Assembly (NCBI GenBank): GCA_037127255.1
Contig: JBANSL010000004.1
Coordinates: 53,408,818-53,472,817 of the forward strand
Length of the DNA: 64,000 nucleotides
Direction: 5' to 3'
Source of the DNA: Persicaria tinctoria
Lineage: Eukaryota; Streptophyta; Magnoliopsida; Caryophyllales; Polygonaceae
Shown: positions 12,100-23,418 of the stretch, piece by piece
Position numbering within the stretch: the stretch's first letter is position 1
Layout of the letters: each line of letters starts with the position of its first letter
Translations under genes and position numbers: made by a program
The notes under the pieces: generated by a model
What the model saw: only the letters and a program-made list of their open reading frames with translations
What the model was told of the DNA's origin: nothing
The model's database searches: none

Positions 12100-12702
12100 A
12101 GGGATTTTGAGATAAGGTTCAAGAAAGAACCAATTGATGGCAGGCTCCTTACTGAAATGTTGGACTTAATACAACCTTCCATCTCGTCAGAGGAAAACAA
12201 CTTTCTCATAGCACTCCCGTCTAACTCGGAGATTAAAACGGCGGTTTTTAATCTAGGGAAAAACAAATCTCCGGGGCCGAATGGATTCACAGCTGAATTC
12301 TACACAAAATATTGGGATATCGTCGGAAAATCTATTATTTGTGCAGTCAAAGGGTTTTTCCACTCCGGAAAAATGCTCAGACAAATTAACCATATGTTTA
12401 TCTCTCTTCTCCCAAAAACGGATAACCCCACGGTTACTATTCATTACCGCCCAATTAGTTTATGTTCCAATATCTACAAAATAATTTCCAAAATTCTAAC
12501 GGATAGAATGAAAAAAGTTGTTGGTAAACTCATCCATCCACTGCAGGGCGCCTTTGTGTCTCATAGGGCTATACAAGACAATGTCCTAATAGCCCATGAA
12601 ATCTTCCACTCCTACAAAAGTCGTAGGGGTCGGGAAGGGTGGCTAGCAATAAAATTAGATATGGAAAAAGCATACGACAGGGTCGACTGACATTTTCTTA
12701 AA
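12100..12702 (+). pseudogene. LINE RT, N-terminal half (fingers/palm)
   Basis: Contains 'KNKSPGPNGFTAEFYTKYW', 'INHMFISLLPKTDNPTVT', 'YRPISLCSNIYKIISKIL', 'HRAIQDNVLIAHEIFHSY' and 'IKLDMEKAYDRVD', the standard RT motifs of plant LINE ORF2, with the first catalytic Asp in 'KLDMEKAYD'. A TGA replaces the Trp expected after 'YDRVD'. The frame runs into the LTR insertion immediately after 'HFLKSV'. Confidence 0.9.
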
Positions 12703-12707
12703 AGCGT
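12703..12707. repeat. Target-site duplication AGCGT (left)
   Basis: Identical to 16741-16745. Both copies encode the same Ser-Val of the interrupted LINE RT, so the duplication is verified by protein continuity as well as by sequence. Confidence 0.95.
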
Positions 12708-13105
12708 TGGTCTTGATGTCAACACAAAAGTTGTAGATCTCGGAAAGAGCTTTCTAACGCATGGTTATAGTAGTCAATCGGACCACCGAGGTCTACAGAA
12801 AGTGCGAAACAAGTTCAGCATGTCCGGCGACAACTTCTGCTTACTTGTTCTTCACTTAGGCTCTCTAACTTCGATTCCGCTCCCGTGCTCTTCACTTTTC
12901 TTCCTCAACTTGATTCTTCCTTCATCCAAGAGTCTCCTAATTCCTCGTCAGATCCACATTTACTTGAAATAATCCATAAAAACGTGTAGATTCCGACTCT
13001 ACCAACAAAACAAGTATAAATGCAATTCTAGCCTAAACCATGCATTATATACATCTCAATCATGCTAAATGCAACCTAATATGCCTACCTAAATGTGTGC
13101 TATCA
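12708..13105 (-). repeat. LTR (3' LTR in minus orientation)
   Basis: 398 bp, same length as 16343-16740. It corresponds to only the first ~400 bp of the 1422-bp LTR at 31652-33073 (shared 'gagctttccaacgcatggt', 'aagtgcgaaacaagttcagc'), so this family uses a much shortened LTR. Confidence 0.9.
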
Positions 13106-13120
13106 AATTCCCCCACACTT
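13106..13120 (-). promoter_or_regulatory. Polypurine tract
   Basis: Read on minus: 'aagtgtgggggaatt', directly before the LTR start TGATAGC. It is preceded by 'gaggacaagcaaaagctt'. This is the standard pre-LTR sequence of Tat/Athila elements and primes plus-strand DNA synthesis. Confidence 0.85.
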
Positions 13121-14483
13121 AAGCTTTTGCTTGTCCTCAAGCAATTAAAACCAAATCTAGTCAACACCCCACAGACAAGCAATCCATGCAATAACTTTGG
13201 TAAAATACTTGAAGCTCAAAGTAGGGAAACGAAGATTGACAATTAACGTCATAACATGTATAGGTGCAATCCAAGGAATAAAGCAAGCATATTCATTCAA
13301 CCTCACCAGGAAAATGTGTTTTCACTCTCGCTCATGTGTTTAGGGTTAAACATTCACGCTCAACTCAATCCTTGAAAACTTAGCTACAACAAAATTGCGC
13401 CAGTGGTCTAAATCTCCACCTCTAGTGACTTCACATGCAACCAAAATCATGAGGTCTTTTGAATAGGTTGTAATGGGGCCATGGTAGGAACATCGGGTAT
13501 GGAAAATATTTAGGCTATGTGGTGTTAAAAATCCGGGAAAAAGGGTTAGTAAACAACCAGTAAAACACCAACACCAAACACTTCAAATACCATTCCAATA
13601 ACATGTACTCCTTCACAATACAATGCAAGCATACTTCTTAAATAACCACGCAAACTCATTCATTTTTTTTTCCCTTTTGATAATGATTTTTTTTTCTTTT
13701 TTTTCTTTTTTATTTTCTTGACTTTTACCCCTAAGTGAATTTTATCCTCCTTAGGTCCCAAGTAATAAGCACATAAAAACCGTCTCTATGAAGTACAAAT
13801 GAATCACCCAACATAATTTCTCAACTCAAAGCAACTCCATCAACACATCAAGATATTCACCAACTCTTTTCCTAATTCCCGGATGGGTCAGGATAATAAT
13901 TGGCTAGGAAGATTTTGTGGAGCTAACAAAATAGGCTTAAGGCTCAAATTGGCTTCAAGCAAAGGATAATGTGTACGGGTGGATAGAGTATAATATGGCT
14001 AAAAGAAAATCATGCCTCAATCACTTTATGGTTACATGCAAAAATCATTTAAATGCAGCCTCAATAAAGATATCTTAACGCAATTTAAAGAGGAAGTAAT
14101 CAAGGAGAGTATTCACACACAAAGAAACTAGAGGACATATATGTGTAGTCCCAATAAGGCCAAAAACAACTCACAAGGTCAATTTGTTAGAACTTCAATA
14201 CTACTTAAATTCCAAAGACTATACATGCTCAATTTTCTCATCAATCTTGTTCCCAAAAAGTCTATAAAACAATTCAAAGTTTCAAACACTTCAAGCAAGT
14301 CATGGGGCACATGATAAGATAAATATAGAGGACAAGTAGCCTAGATGGGAAAATAAGACCTAAAGTGTATGCATTGCATGATATTTTTGGATTTGTTTTT
14401 TAACAAATGCAATATATGAGTACAAATAAATATGAAAACATAAATAAACATGATATGCAAAATATATCTATATGCAATGCAAT

Positions 14484-14499
14484 CCCTCCCCCCACACTT
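14484..14499 (-). promoter_or_regulatory. Second polypurine-like tract
   Basis: Read on minus: 'aagtgtggggggaggg', preceded by 'attgaggacaatgaaag'. It has the same layout as the tract at 13106 but no LTR follows it. It suggests either two tracts in this family or a fused second element. Confidence 0.6.
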
Positions 14500-14759
14500 A
14501 AATCTTTCATTGTCCTCAATGAATATAAATTAAAAACAACAAAAGATCAAAATCTAAAGGAAATAGAGAAAACTGACATGCTAATTGTAGGGTTGGTAGG
14601 TCTCGTAGGACTAGTAATTTACACAAGATCAGGACAGGAACAATAATAGGATGAAAAGATAACTTGGAGAATAATCAAGGATCAACTAACCAAACTAAAG
14701 TGGATATTTGTAGATGAAACTATTTTCTCAATTGTTATCTCTACTAACTTGTTTATATT

Positions 14760-14952
14760 TTCTTTTCTCATCTTCAATCACCAAAACCCCTCTTTTCTAC
14801 TAATTGGTAAATATACATTGCTTAGGAATATTTGATTCTCTGTGGGATCGACCTCTTACTTGCTTACTATACTAGTTTGTAGGTTTGAGTTTTACTTTTG
14901 ATAGGAACAACGACAGTTTCCTCCTGTCAAATTTTGGCGCCGTTGCCGGGGA
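14760..14952 (+). promoter_or_regulatory. Plus-oriented U5 end and tRNA-Asp primer-binding site
   Basis: 'gggatcgacctcttacttgc', 'tatactagtttgtag' and 'tttcctcctgtca' (ending 14929) form a U5 end matching, in opposite orientation, the end of the solo LTR at 31652. Five bases later comes 'tggcgccgttgccgggga' (14935-14952), complementary to the 3' end of plant tRNA-Asp. It points the opposite way to the enclosing element. Confidence 0.8.
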
Positions 14953-15170
14953 AATTCTTATCAATTTCTTGTGTTTAATTTTAATCGCTAACTTTTGTAT
15001 ATATTTACATCTAACCCCGTCGTGGACCTATCTTACGGTTCACGACACCTTATTACTAATATTTCTAGATGTTAAAGTTATGGCAGTTTCAGGGAGAATA
15101 TTTTCACAACTACCTCACAAGAGTGCAAAATTTATTTACCATCCGTTATTCACGGGGTTTCTGAGATAGT

Positions 15171-15799
15171 TTGCGAGATGTGGTGGTTTGCGTTTTTGAG
15201 GGCATGGCTCCTCAGACCCGAGAACTTTCCAGGTCCATAAACAATGGAAGCTTTGCTGGTTTAGGAGTGTCGGGATTATGGGATCTTCTTTGCTACATGG
15301 GTGACCAATCGGCGGAGGAAGAATCCTACACTTCGACGTTTCAACCAATGGAGTACTCCGACCCGTCCATGGAAGAGTCAACCATTGTCTTGATGGAGCA
15401 AATAGGGCAATTACGTGAGATAGTGAATCAAACTGGGGAAGCTATGAATCAAACTGGGGAAGCTATGAATTAAAATGGGGAAGCAATTATCCGACTCTCT
15501 AAAACAGTGAAGGAGTTGATAGTTCAGCAATGTTCTATTCCTCAACTTGATGAAAGCCATGATGCAAGCAACGATGAATTCTCTTCATTCGTAGAAATCA
15601 TCCCCAACTCGCCTATCAATGAGCCAAGTCCGGAACCAATTTCTGTGGTTCCCGAACAAGAAACTGATATTTTTTGCAAATTGGGAGGCTTTGGTGAATA
15701 TGTCGATCCATGGAGTCACTACTTCAACAAGCCACCAACAGAACTGTGTTGGTGGTCCTATATACCCTCGAGGGAGAATCAAGCTCGAATGAAGGGTAA
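15171..15799 (+). pseudogene. Reading frame downstream of the PBS, unrecognised
   Basis: The likely start is 'MAPQTRELSRSINNG' at about 15204. A 21-bp triplication at about 15424-15486 encodes 'NQTGEAM' repeats and ends in a stop, after which the frame continues ('LDESHDASNDEFSSFVEI'...'WWSYIPSRENQARMK') to a good splice-donor string 'gggtaagt' near 15796. A possible acceptor lies at about 15850. It is acidic and Ser/Glu-rich, with no retroviral gag, protease or zinc knuckle seen. The position after a PBS suggests a gag-like leader of a non-autonomous element. Confidence 0.5.
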
Positions 15800-15981
15800 G
15801 TTGGTAATGGTTCTGATTGCTAAATTTTTAATTACCAATTGTTTCATCTACAGTGTGCATTCGAATATCGGTTGGGCACGAGAGTTTAATTTGCTTTTGA
15901 GGGCGCTGACGATGTTCGCTTGAGTCTTGAATGAGTGGATGAATACACTGTCGAGCCAACAACCTTAACCAAAGGCGCTTC

Positions 15982-15996
15982 TTGGGAGGCAACCCA
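15982..15996 (+). other. Conserved 'TTGGGAGGCAACCCA' motif
   Basis: A near-palindromic motif ('cgcttcttgggaggcaaccc') often seen downstream of the coding region in plant Tat/Athila-type elements. Orientation is the same as the PBS at 14935. Confidence 0.55.
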
Positions 15997-16109
15997 AGGT
16001 CATTAGATTTAGATTCTATTAATTGCATTAAGTTATTTTTTTGTTTTGGGTTTTTGTTTGTTTTCGTGGGGTGCTAACACCGCAGGGTGAAAAGACAAGG
16101 TGAAAAGGA

Positions 16110-16205
16110 CAAACAAGAAAGGCCGCCCCGCGGCCAGGAAAGCCGCCCCGCGGCCAGGTGAAGTCCTTAGCCGCCCCGCAGGCTAGCATGGCCGCCCCGT
16201 GGTCT
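16110..16205. repeat. GC-rich 'gccgccccgcggcc' repeats
   Basis: Four degenerate copies of 'gccgccccg(c/t)gg' with spacing of about 20-30 bp. A comparable GC island ('ggccgcggccgtgg', 'gcggccgcagcc') sits at the matching position of the LTR at about 32560-32640, so it is a family feature, possibly a promoter element. Confidence 0.6.
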
Positions 16206-16342
16206 CTGATGGGACAAACAGTTTCCTCTCCTCACCTCCCCTCCCAGACCTACAAAACCCTAGCAATTGAATGAATCCTTCGTCAGAGCTACGGGCCGCA
16301 GGGCGGCTTTTACTGCTCACAGAAACTTTTTCTCTTCGAATT

Positions 16343-16740
16343 TGGTCTTGATGTCAACACGAAAGTTGTAGATCTGGGAAAGAGCTTTCCAACGCATGGT
16401 TATAATAGTCAATCGGACCACCGAGCCCTCCAGAAAGTGCGAAACAAGTTCAGCATGTCTAGCGACAACTTCTGCTTACTTGTTCTTCACTTAGGCTCTC
16501 TAACTTCGATTCCGCTCCCGTGCTCTTCACTTTTCTTCCTCAACTTGAATCTTCCTTCATCCAAGAGTCTCCTAATTCCTCGTCGGATCCACATTTACTT
16601 GAAATAATCCATAAAAACGTGTAGATTCCAACTTTACCAACAAAACAAGTATAAATGCAATTCTAGCCTAAACCATGCATTATATACATCTCAATCATGC
16701 TAAATGCAACCTAATATGCCTACCTAAATGTGTGCTATCA
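16343..16740 (-). repeat. LTR (5' LTR in minus orientation)
   Basis: Direct repeat of 12708-13105 with the same ends (TGG...TCA). Directly inside it there is no recognisable primer-binding site. Instead sequence continues that resembles the longer LTR at 31652-33073. Confidence 0.9.
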
Positions 16741-16745
16741 AGCGT

Positions 16746-17640
16746 GCTCCAAAAGTTCGGATTTCACGATACATTTATCTCTTGGGTTATGGAATGTATA
16801 ACGTCTGTTTCATTCTCGGTACTGGTCACGGCCCTACTGACCTATTTCTGTCGTCAAGGGGAATTCGTCAGGGCGATCCTTTATCTCATTTCCTATTTAT
16901 TTTAGGTGCTGAGATTCTGGCTCGGAAATTGGCTGATGAAGCTAGCCTTGAAAGAACTCACATTAGTTTCCCGATTGGACATAACGGGCCTCGGGTTCCG
17001 CTCCTTTCTTTCGCCAACGATATCATCATATTCTCAAAAGGAAGCGTGGATGCAGGGCGAAAAGTGAAAATGATAGTTGATTCATACTACAAAGTATCAG
17101 GCCAGAAGGTCAATTACCACAAATCTAGCTTCCAAGCAACCAAGGGTATTCCGAATCATAGGATTCTGGAGCTGTGTAACTGCCTCAACATTACAAACGA
17201 ACATTCAATAGAAAAATATCTAGGTTGTCCAATTATTAATGGTAGAGTCACCAACAGCACATTTGAAGATATCATCTGCAAATCCAAACAGCAACTAACT
17301 AAGTGGAGGGCTAATGCTCTCTCCCAACAAGGACGTGCCACCCTGATAAACTCCAATCTCTCCGCTAAGCCATTGCATGTGATGCATAATTTTATGCTTC
17401 CTGCTACTTTGAATTAAGAACTAGACCAGATAAACCGGTCCTTCTTTTGGAATAAGAACCTCCAATATAGGCCTCTGATTAGTTGGGATAGGATCTGCAA
17501 ACCGAAGCAGTTTGGGGGACTGGGAATTCGTAAATCTAGTGATATGAATATCGCTCTCCAGATGAAGCTTCTGTGGAAAATTTTGGCCGAGCCTAGCAAT
17601 ATATGGGTGTCCGTGATCAGACATAAGTACCTGCGCTCCA
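16746..17640 (+). pseudogene. LINE RT, C-terminal half
   Basis: Continues the RT: 'WVMECITSVSFSVLV', 'GIRQGDPLSHFLFILGAE', then the catalytic block 'LLSFANDIIIFSKGS', where FADD has become FAND. The first Asp of the pair is lost, so the enzyme would be inactive. It is followed by 'KYLGCPIINGRVTNSTFED', 'WRANALSQQGRATLINS' and 'QFGGLGIRKSSDMNIALQM', standard post-RT blocks of plant LINEs. One stop lies near 17416. Confidence 0.9.
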
Positions 17641-19050
17641 CCAGTATTTTCGATTACAAAAGATCCGGGGCTAGCTCCTGGCAGTGGTCCAAGTTGTCCG
17701 ACTTAATTGACACTTTTAAAGCGGGACTGATTTGGTCGGTAGGAAATGGATGCACTATAAAGTTCTGGACAGATAACTGGATCACAACCTCCTCCTTACT
17801 GGCTAGAGTTGATTGCCCTCAATTTTTCAATCCGAATGAGACCGTCAGTGACTATATTTTGGGAGGAAAGTGGTGGAGTGAAAAACTTCATGGGGTTCTG
17901 CCTACGAATATAGTACAAGAGATTTTAGACATCCCTCTTCCTTCTTCGAATCTGCAAGACCGTATATACTGGTGGCCGGATAGGGAGGGATGGTTCACTA
18001 CTGCTAGTGCTTACAAATTGATAACAGCTCAGTCCTTACCATCTCCTGATTGTAATGCCTGGATTTGGAAGACTAATTAATATCCCTCCGAAAGTTAAGA
18101 ATTTCCTATGGAAGATTGCGCAAAACGGCCTGCCAACTGCTTCCAGGCTGGCGTGTAGGGGTTCGGCAGTTCCACCCATTTGCTGCCTGTGCAATTCGGC
18201 ACCCGAGGACGAGGTCCATTTATTTTTGGAATGTTACTTCATCAAAGCAATATACAAATTTCCAACCCAAGACCAATCAACTATTGCTAGTCTAATTGCC
18301 CAGTCTCGGGATTTCAGACCCATTCTATCTGCACTCGGGAAGAGTCTACAACCTGCGGTCCTAGCTAACCTCGCTTTCAATTGGTGGACGACTTGGTACA
18401 TCAGGAACCAACACTTGTTTCAACAGACAGCTATTCCGCGTAAAGATTCGGTCCTCAGACTGATCACATCTCACATAGATAACTGGAACAAAACATTCGT
18501 TGCCGAGGTGGAATGCGAGGAGGTCATACGCCCCCATCAGGGGGTGTCTTCAAAAAAGAACAACAAACAAAAAAAGATTCAGTGGCGCAAGCATCCAAGG
18601 GGCACGTTCAAACATAATTTCGATGGTTCCTCTCTTTCGAATGGCGACAGCTCTTCCAACGTCGTTATTAGGGATTGGGAAGGTCGGCCAGTCTCCATTC
18701 ACCATCAACAACTTGGTAAACAGAACTCGCTTACTGCTCTTGTCCTCAAAATGGGGGTCCATCAAGTATTACGACTGAATCTAGATAGGATCCAAATTGA
18801 AGGTGATTGTAAGATAATCATGGACCATTTAAAAGGAAAATATAAATGCCTTTGAGAGATAGAAATAATCCTTTCTGACGTTCAAGTTTTGCTATCGATG
18901 GTGAGAGAAGTAGTGTTCTCTCACGTTCCTCGTATGGGCAATAGAGTGGTGGATAAGGTTGCATACCTTTGCCGCTCTGCCCGAGGAGTCGATATCGAAA
19001 ATGACCCAGGTCTCCTTGACCTCATCTGTAAGGATGCTGTCGGGTAGGGC
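17641..19050 (+). pseudogene. LINE zf-RVT and RNase H region
   Basis: zf-RVT: 'DRIYWWPDREGWFTTASAY', a frameshift near 18075, then 'PPKVKNFLWKIAQNGLPT' and 'CCLCNSAPEDEVHLFLEC' (Cys-Cys...His...Cys). RNase H: 'FKHNFDGSSLSNGDSSSNV' (Asp present), 'LTALVLKMGVHQ' (the usual Glu is replaced by Val), 'IQIEGDCKIIMDHL' (Asp present), a stop at 18855, and a tail 'HVPRMGNRVVDKVAYL'. A missing catalytic Glu and several breaks show decay. Confidence 0.85.
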
Positions 19051-19085
19051 CAGCCCACCCGAATTCTTTCCTAATAAAAAAAAAT

Positions 19086-20318
19086 ATTAGGTTGATGATT
19101 AACATTGAAAGTTATGAGTACATTTATGTTTCCCTAATGGGTCTTGTCAGTTTTTGATGATATGTTAAATTCGTTAGTGCTCGTTAGTCAATAGTTCACG
19201 TCGAAATTTGTTGGGTTTAATTTCCAATAATGGTATGAAATTACTTTCTTTATTGGCATTATTCATCGTAGAATTAAATTTTTTACTGATAACCATTAAA
19301 ATGTAGAATTTTTATTAAAATGGATTTTATATCTAATTTAAGTTTTATATATAGAGACAAATAGAGAGAGGAGATCCGATGTGTGTAGTGAATAAACTGG
19401 TTATTTATAAATAACACCGTCATTATTTGTTTGGCGGAATATAATATATTAATATTTTTTTCATATTAAAATTTCGTCTGTTGTAATATAATTATTCGTT
19501 AAATCTCAAGTGTTGATCTTTTTAATCGAACGATTTTGATTTGTTCACATATTACATCGTAAGAGATGTTTACAAATGATGTATTGTCTATATACACGTG
19601 TGTTGGATAATACGAGATTCGTAGGATGAGAAATTTTCGTCGTACATCTCATTTTGTACAATTTATACAGAACATGATTAGGACGATATTTTGTAGTTTT
19701 TAAATCCTGCTCAAATACCAAAATGGATTCAAATTTTGCGGGATTTGTATCTAACCTACACCGTACCATCCCAAATAATAAGTGTCACTTACTCACTTGC
19801 ATCATAGTTTGACCCAAAAAAAAAGTGTCACTTGCATCATCATCACGATGATGAATTATAAAATGGCGACGATGATTCATCCTCTTTGGACATCTAACCT
19901 CCTCTCTATAAAGACAAAACTCCCACCTGATGATGATCACCATTGGTATAATTGGATCTAATCATTTTCACAATTTTCCTGAATAGGTAAATAAAGAGCG
20001 GTCATTTCGATTTTCATAATTTTCCTTTTTTAAAAGAGAAAGAAGAACAAGTAATGATGAAATTATTTACGGCTTATATACTAATTTGCGATTGATATCT
20101 GAAGGCTCTTCTGAATCCATTATATGAGATGTCCGCTTGTATTCCCAGAATTCTCCGAGTGCGTCCTCCGTTGGCTAATTGATTTGTTTACCGTGTTGGT
20201 TTTGTTTTACGGTGTACGATAGCTAACATGTTTATTTCATTTTCACATTTTCATTTCTGTTATTTGCTTGGTGTTTTTTCCTTTCTGTCATTTGCTTCTG
20301 TTATTTGATTTGTTTACC
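19086..20318. other. AT-rich spacer, nothing recognised
   Basis: No open frame with recognisable content, no terminal repeats noticed. An 'atcatcacgatgatga' inverted stretch occurs near 19838-19855. Confidence 0.5.

Positions 20319-20374
<56 letters not shown>
20319..20374. repeat. (GT)n(GA)n microsatellite
   Basis: A GT run followed by a long GA run, ending exactly at the left terminus of MULE-like element E. Confidence 0.95.
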
Positions 20375-20377
<3 letters not shown>

Positions 20378-20824
20378 TTCAAATGTAAAATGTCCTTAAG
20401 GTGTAAAAAATGGGTAAATAGACCTAATTTATAAGTAAATAGGCTAACTTTTTAATTTTTATGGGTAAATGAGTCTAATCATGGATAAATGTCACCGCTT
20501 CCCCATATTTTCTATTCCTACGAATATTGCTCTATTTCAATTATAAAAATTACAAATTTTGACCCGTAATTTTTATTTCAAATAATATTATAAGGTGCAA
20601 ATATGAGATTTCAAAATGCAACCAGAATATTACATCAAATTTTTTGTCATTATTTGAAAAACATGATATTACAAAATATAAAGTGAACAAATAATACAAT
20701 AAAGGTTATTATTAATTAATGTGCATTTTCATAATGTAAAATAAGTTTTCTAACAAAATTTTCCTTTTTGGGGTGCTATTTTTATGGCAGGTTTTGTACT
20801 TTAATGCGACATGTGTCATTAAAA

Positions 20825-20896
20825 GCCTATTAGCTCAAAAATAATATAGCGATGTGCTCATGCACAAAGATGCGAGTTCAAATCCCTCATAAACTG
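20825..20896 (+). repeat. tRNA-like sequence, type 1 (left arm)
   Basis: 'gcctattagctca', 'gatgtgctcatgcacaaag' and 'gagttcaaatccctcat' align with the copies at 51355 and 63441. The D-loop is replaced by 'aaaaataatatagc', so the A-box is damaged. The B-box is 'agttcaaatcc'. Not a functional tRNA. Confidence 0.65.
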
Positions 20897-20959
20897 TTTA
20901 TTTCTTTTGGTAGACCCCGCATAGGCTATTCATGATTGTCTTCTTTTTGTTCCCGTTAA

Positions 20960-21209
20960 TGAATAAGATTATAAAGTGCAACAATAAAATGATAAGTGCA
21001 TAAATAAGATGATAAAGTGCACAGAATAAAACGATGAAGTGTATGAATAAATATGAAGTGTATGAATAATAATATGAAGTTCAAGAATAAAAATATGAAT
21101 TGCACAATTAAGATTATAAAGTGCATAATAAAATGATAAAGTGCAAGAATAAAATGACAATGTGTACGAATAATACGAAGTAATATGAAGTGCACAATAA
21201 GATTATGAA
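20960..21209. repeat. 21-bp-period TGCA array, left half
   Basis: Units such as 'gtgcataaataagatgata' and 'gtgcaagaataaaatgaca' repeat at 21-bp spacing with indels. The array is continued at 25321-25504 on the other side of LINE 21210-25317. The last 16 bases (21194-21209, 'acaataagattatgaa') are duplicated at 25318-25333 as the LINE target duplication. Confidence 0.8.
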
Positions 21210-23341
21210 AGCTGAGAAAGCTATCATGACATGGAACAATAGACAGATGGGTGCAGACAGGATTGAGAGGAAATTGGACAGGCCGGATTTTAGTTAACGA
21301 AATCTGGATGGAACAGTATGGTAACGCTAAGAGATTTTTTGACACGCCTCTTCTTTTTGATCACTCGTCGGGTGTGGTCACAATCTATAACAGCAATAGG
21401 AAGATGAGGTATCCCTTTAAATACAAAATTTTCTGGGGAAATGAAAGCGAATTCAAGCCGATGGTCAGTGCAGCCTAGTGTCCGGATATAGTGGGATCGA
21501 GACAGTGCAAGCTAGTGCAGAAGCTTAAGAGTGTAAAGGATAATCCTAAACCGTGGGATAAAGCTACATTCCCTGAGCTACAAACGACAATCAAGCTGAA
21601 GGGGCGTTACATGAACTGCAGCTACGTATCAGAACAGAAAGAGGAAATGTTGCCCTTGCTAAACAGATTACCCGGGCTGAGTAGGATTTGAGAAAGAGCA
21701 TCAGTAGACTGATCAGTCTCTCTACACAACAAGCAAAGTTACATTGGTTGAAAATGGGAGAAGAAACTTCTTCAATGTTTTATAGAAACATGAAAGAGAG
21801 AAACTCTAGAAATGCTATTTTATTCATGAAGAATGAGCAAGGAATCTTGATGGAAGATGAGAGAGAGATAGGGGACCATGTGGTAAACTTTTTCAAGGAG
21901 CTTTTATCTACTCCAGATATGAACTTAGCACCCTTCCAGGTTCCTTCAGGGCTGGTTATGAATGGTAGTATAGTGGAAGCGTTGATTGCCCTCCCTTCCT
22001 ATGATGCGATAAGGGGATCATGTGATCGGTGGGGATTAATAAATCCCCGGGCCCTGATGGGTTTAGGAGTAAGTTCTTTAAAGACGCTTGGAGTATTGTT
22101 GGAAAAGATACTTGTGAAGCGGTAAGGGAGGTCTTTAGAAATGGGCGAGTATTAAAACAGTTGAATACAACTTTCATCTCCCTCATTGCTAAAGTTGCTA
22201 ATCCAACCTTGGTGGCTGAGCTGCGCCCAATCTCTTGTTGCAACACAATGATGAAGGTGATAACAAAGATTATAGCGAGTAGTATTAAGGGAGACCTGTC
22301 AGAACTGATTTTGGATTGCCAGGGTACTTTTATCCCGGGTAGATCGCTAGTTCACAATGCTACGGTTGCCATGGAATTAGTAAGTGGGTATGGTACGAAG
22401 CGTGTTTCCCCGAGGTGCACCATTAAGGTTGATTTACAGGAGGCATACGACTACCTCAGTTGGGATTTTGTGAAGGCGACTCTGACATTGCTTGAGTTCC
22501 CGGGCAGACTGATCGATTTGATTATGGAATGCGTTTCCACTGCCTCTTTCTCTATGCTGATTAATGGTGAACCGGAAGGGTTCTTCCAAGGAAAATGTGG
22601 GCTCAGATAAGGCGAACCATTATCCCCGTATCTATTTGTACTTTGTATGGAGATGTTCAGTAGGAAGCTCTAAGCTGCTATAGAGAATCCTTCGTTCAGA
22701 TTCCATCCGAAGTGTAAGGGGATGAGACTTGTCCATTTGGCGTTTGCAGATGACCTGTTGGTATTTTGTAGAGCTGATCGCCAATTAGTTTGCATTATTA
22801 AGCAATGTTTGGATGAGTTTTTTGAAATTTCAGCGTTGAGGGCTAATAAGTCCAAAAGCACAATGTTCCTTGCTGGTGTGACAGATACAGTAGAGGCGGA
22901 GCTGGTTGATCTTTTTGGTTTTGAGAGGGGGACATTTCCGGTGAAATACCTTGGGCTACCTCTTCAATCTAGAAAAATTAGAGTGCATGAATACTCAATG
23001 CTCTACAGTAAAGTGGGTGGGCTGATCAACTCTTGGACAGCTCGAAAACTTACCTATGCGGGTAGGTTACAACTTCTCAAGTCTGTATTTGCTGGGGTGC
23101 ATAATTTCTGGAGCCAAGTGTTGTTACTTCCCAAAGGAGCGATAAAAAATTTGAAGGAATGTGCAAACGTTTTTTGTGGAATGGGAACTTGGAAGGCAGA
23201 AATTTTTTGGTGGCATGGGAGGATGTTACCAAACCATTCAAGGAAGGGGGGCTAGAGATCCATGAGCTTCTGGCATGGAATAAAAGTGTGCTTGCCAATT
23301 TGTTTGGGGATCTTGCTATGCATAGGGCAAGTGCGTGGTAC
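21210..23341 (+). pseudogene. LINE endonuclease tail and reverse transcriptase
   Basis: Endonuclease tail, then linker 'QAKLHWLKMGEETSSMFYRN', then RT 'INKSPGPDGFRSKFFKDAW', 'LNTTFISLIAKVANPT', 'ELRPISCCNTMMKVITKI', 'GRSLVHNATVAMELVSGY', 'KVDLQEAYDYLSWDFV' and 'FADDLLVFCRADRQ'. Both Asp of FADD are intact. Stops or frameshifts occur near 21476, 22020, 22610 and 22670. The post-RT part reads 'KYLGLPLQSRKIRVHEY' and 'WTARKLTYAGRLQLLKSV'. Better preserved than the other LINEs but still broken. Confidence 0.9.
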
Positions 23342-23418
23342 TGATGGTGCCAATGTAACCACGTGCGAGATGGAGATGTATGGGACTTGACAGCAAGAAC
23401 ACATGAGACTGGAATCTG

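Larger units (their letters stand above)
12708..16740 (-). mobile_element. Non-autonomous Ty3/gypsy (Tat/Athila-like) LTR element
   Basis: Two direct repeats of 398 bp (12708-13105 and 16343-16740) start TGG and end TCA. AGCGT flanks both sides. The polypurine tract next to the left repeat (13106-13120, read on minus) shows minus orientation, so the right repeat is the 5' LTR. By eye the repeats differ at about a dozen positions (roughly 3%), so the insertion is not recent. The interior has no pol. It carries LTR-type parts in both orientations: a plus-oriented U5 end plus tRNA-Asp PBS at 14925-14952, and a plus-strand reading frame after it. Confidence 0.85.
11850..19085 (+). mobile_element. 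L1-type LINE, 5'-truncated, split by an LTR element
   Basis: ORF2 relic starting just after the endonuclease ('LSDSNTSYFHRVASGQRHR' near 11970-12030). It runs through RT to 12702, continues at 16746 after the nested LTR element, then goes through zf-RVT (about 17950-18260) and RNase H (about 18590-19010). The 3' end is at 'taataaaaaaaaatatt' near 19073-19090. The AGCGT duplication lets the codons for 'HFLKSV' and 'SVLQKF' be read on the two sides. No target duplication of the LINE itself was identified. Confidence 0.85.

Noticed and set aside
9790..12702. Twin-priming inversion of a single LINE
   Set aside because: The two halves overlap by over 1 kb of RT sequence and differ at about half of the residues; twin priming gives adjoining, non-overlapping parts of one element.
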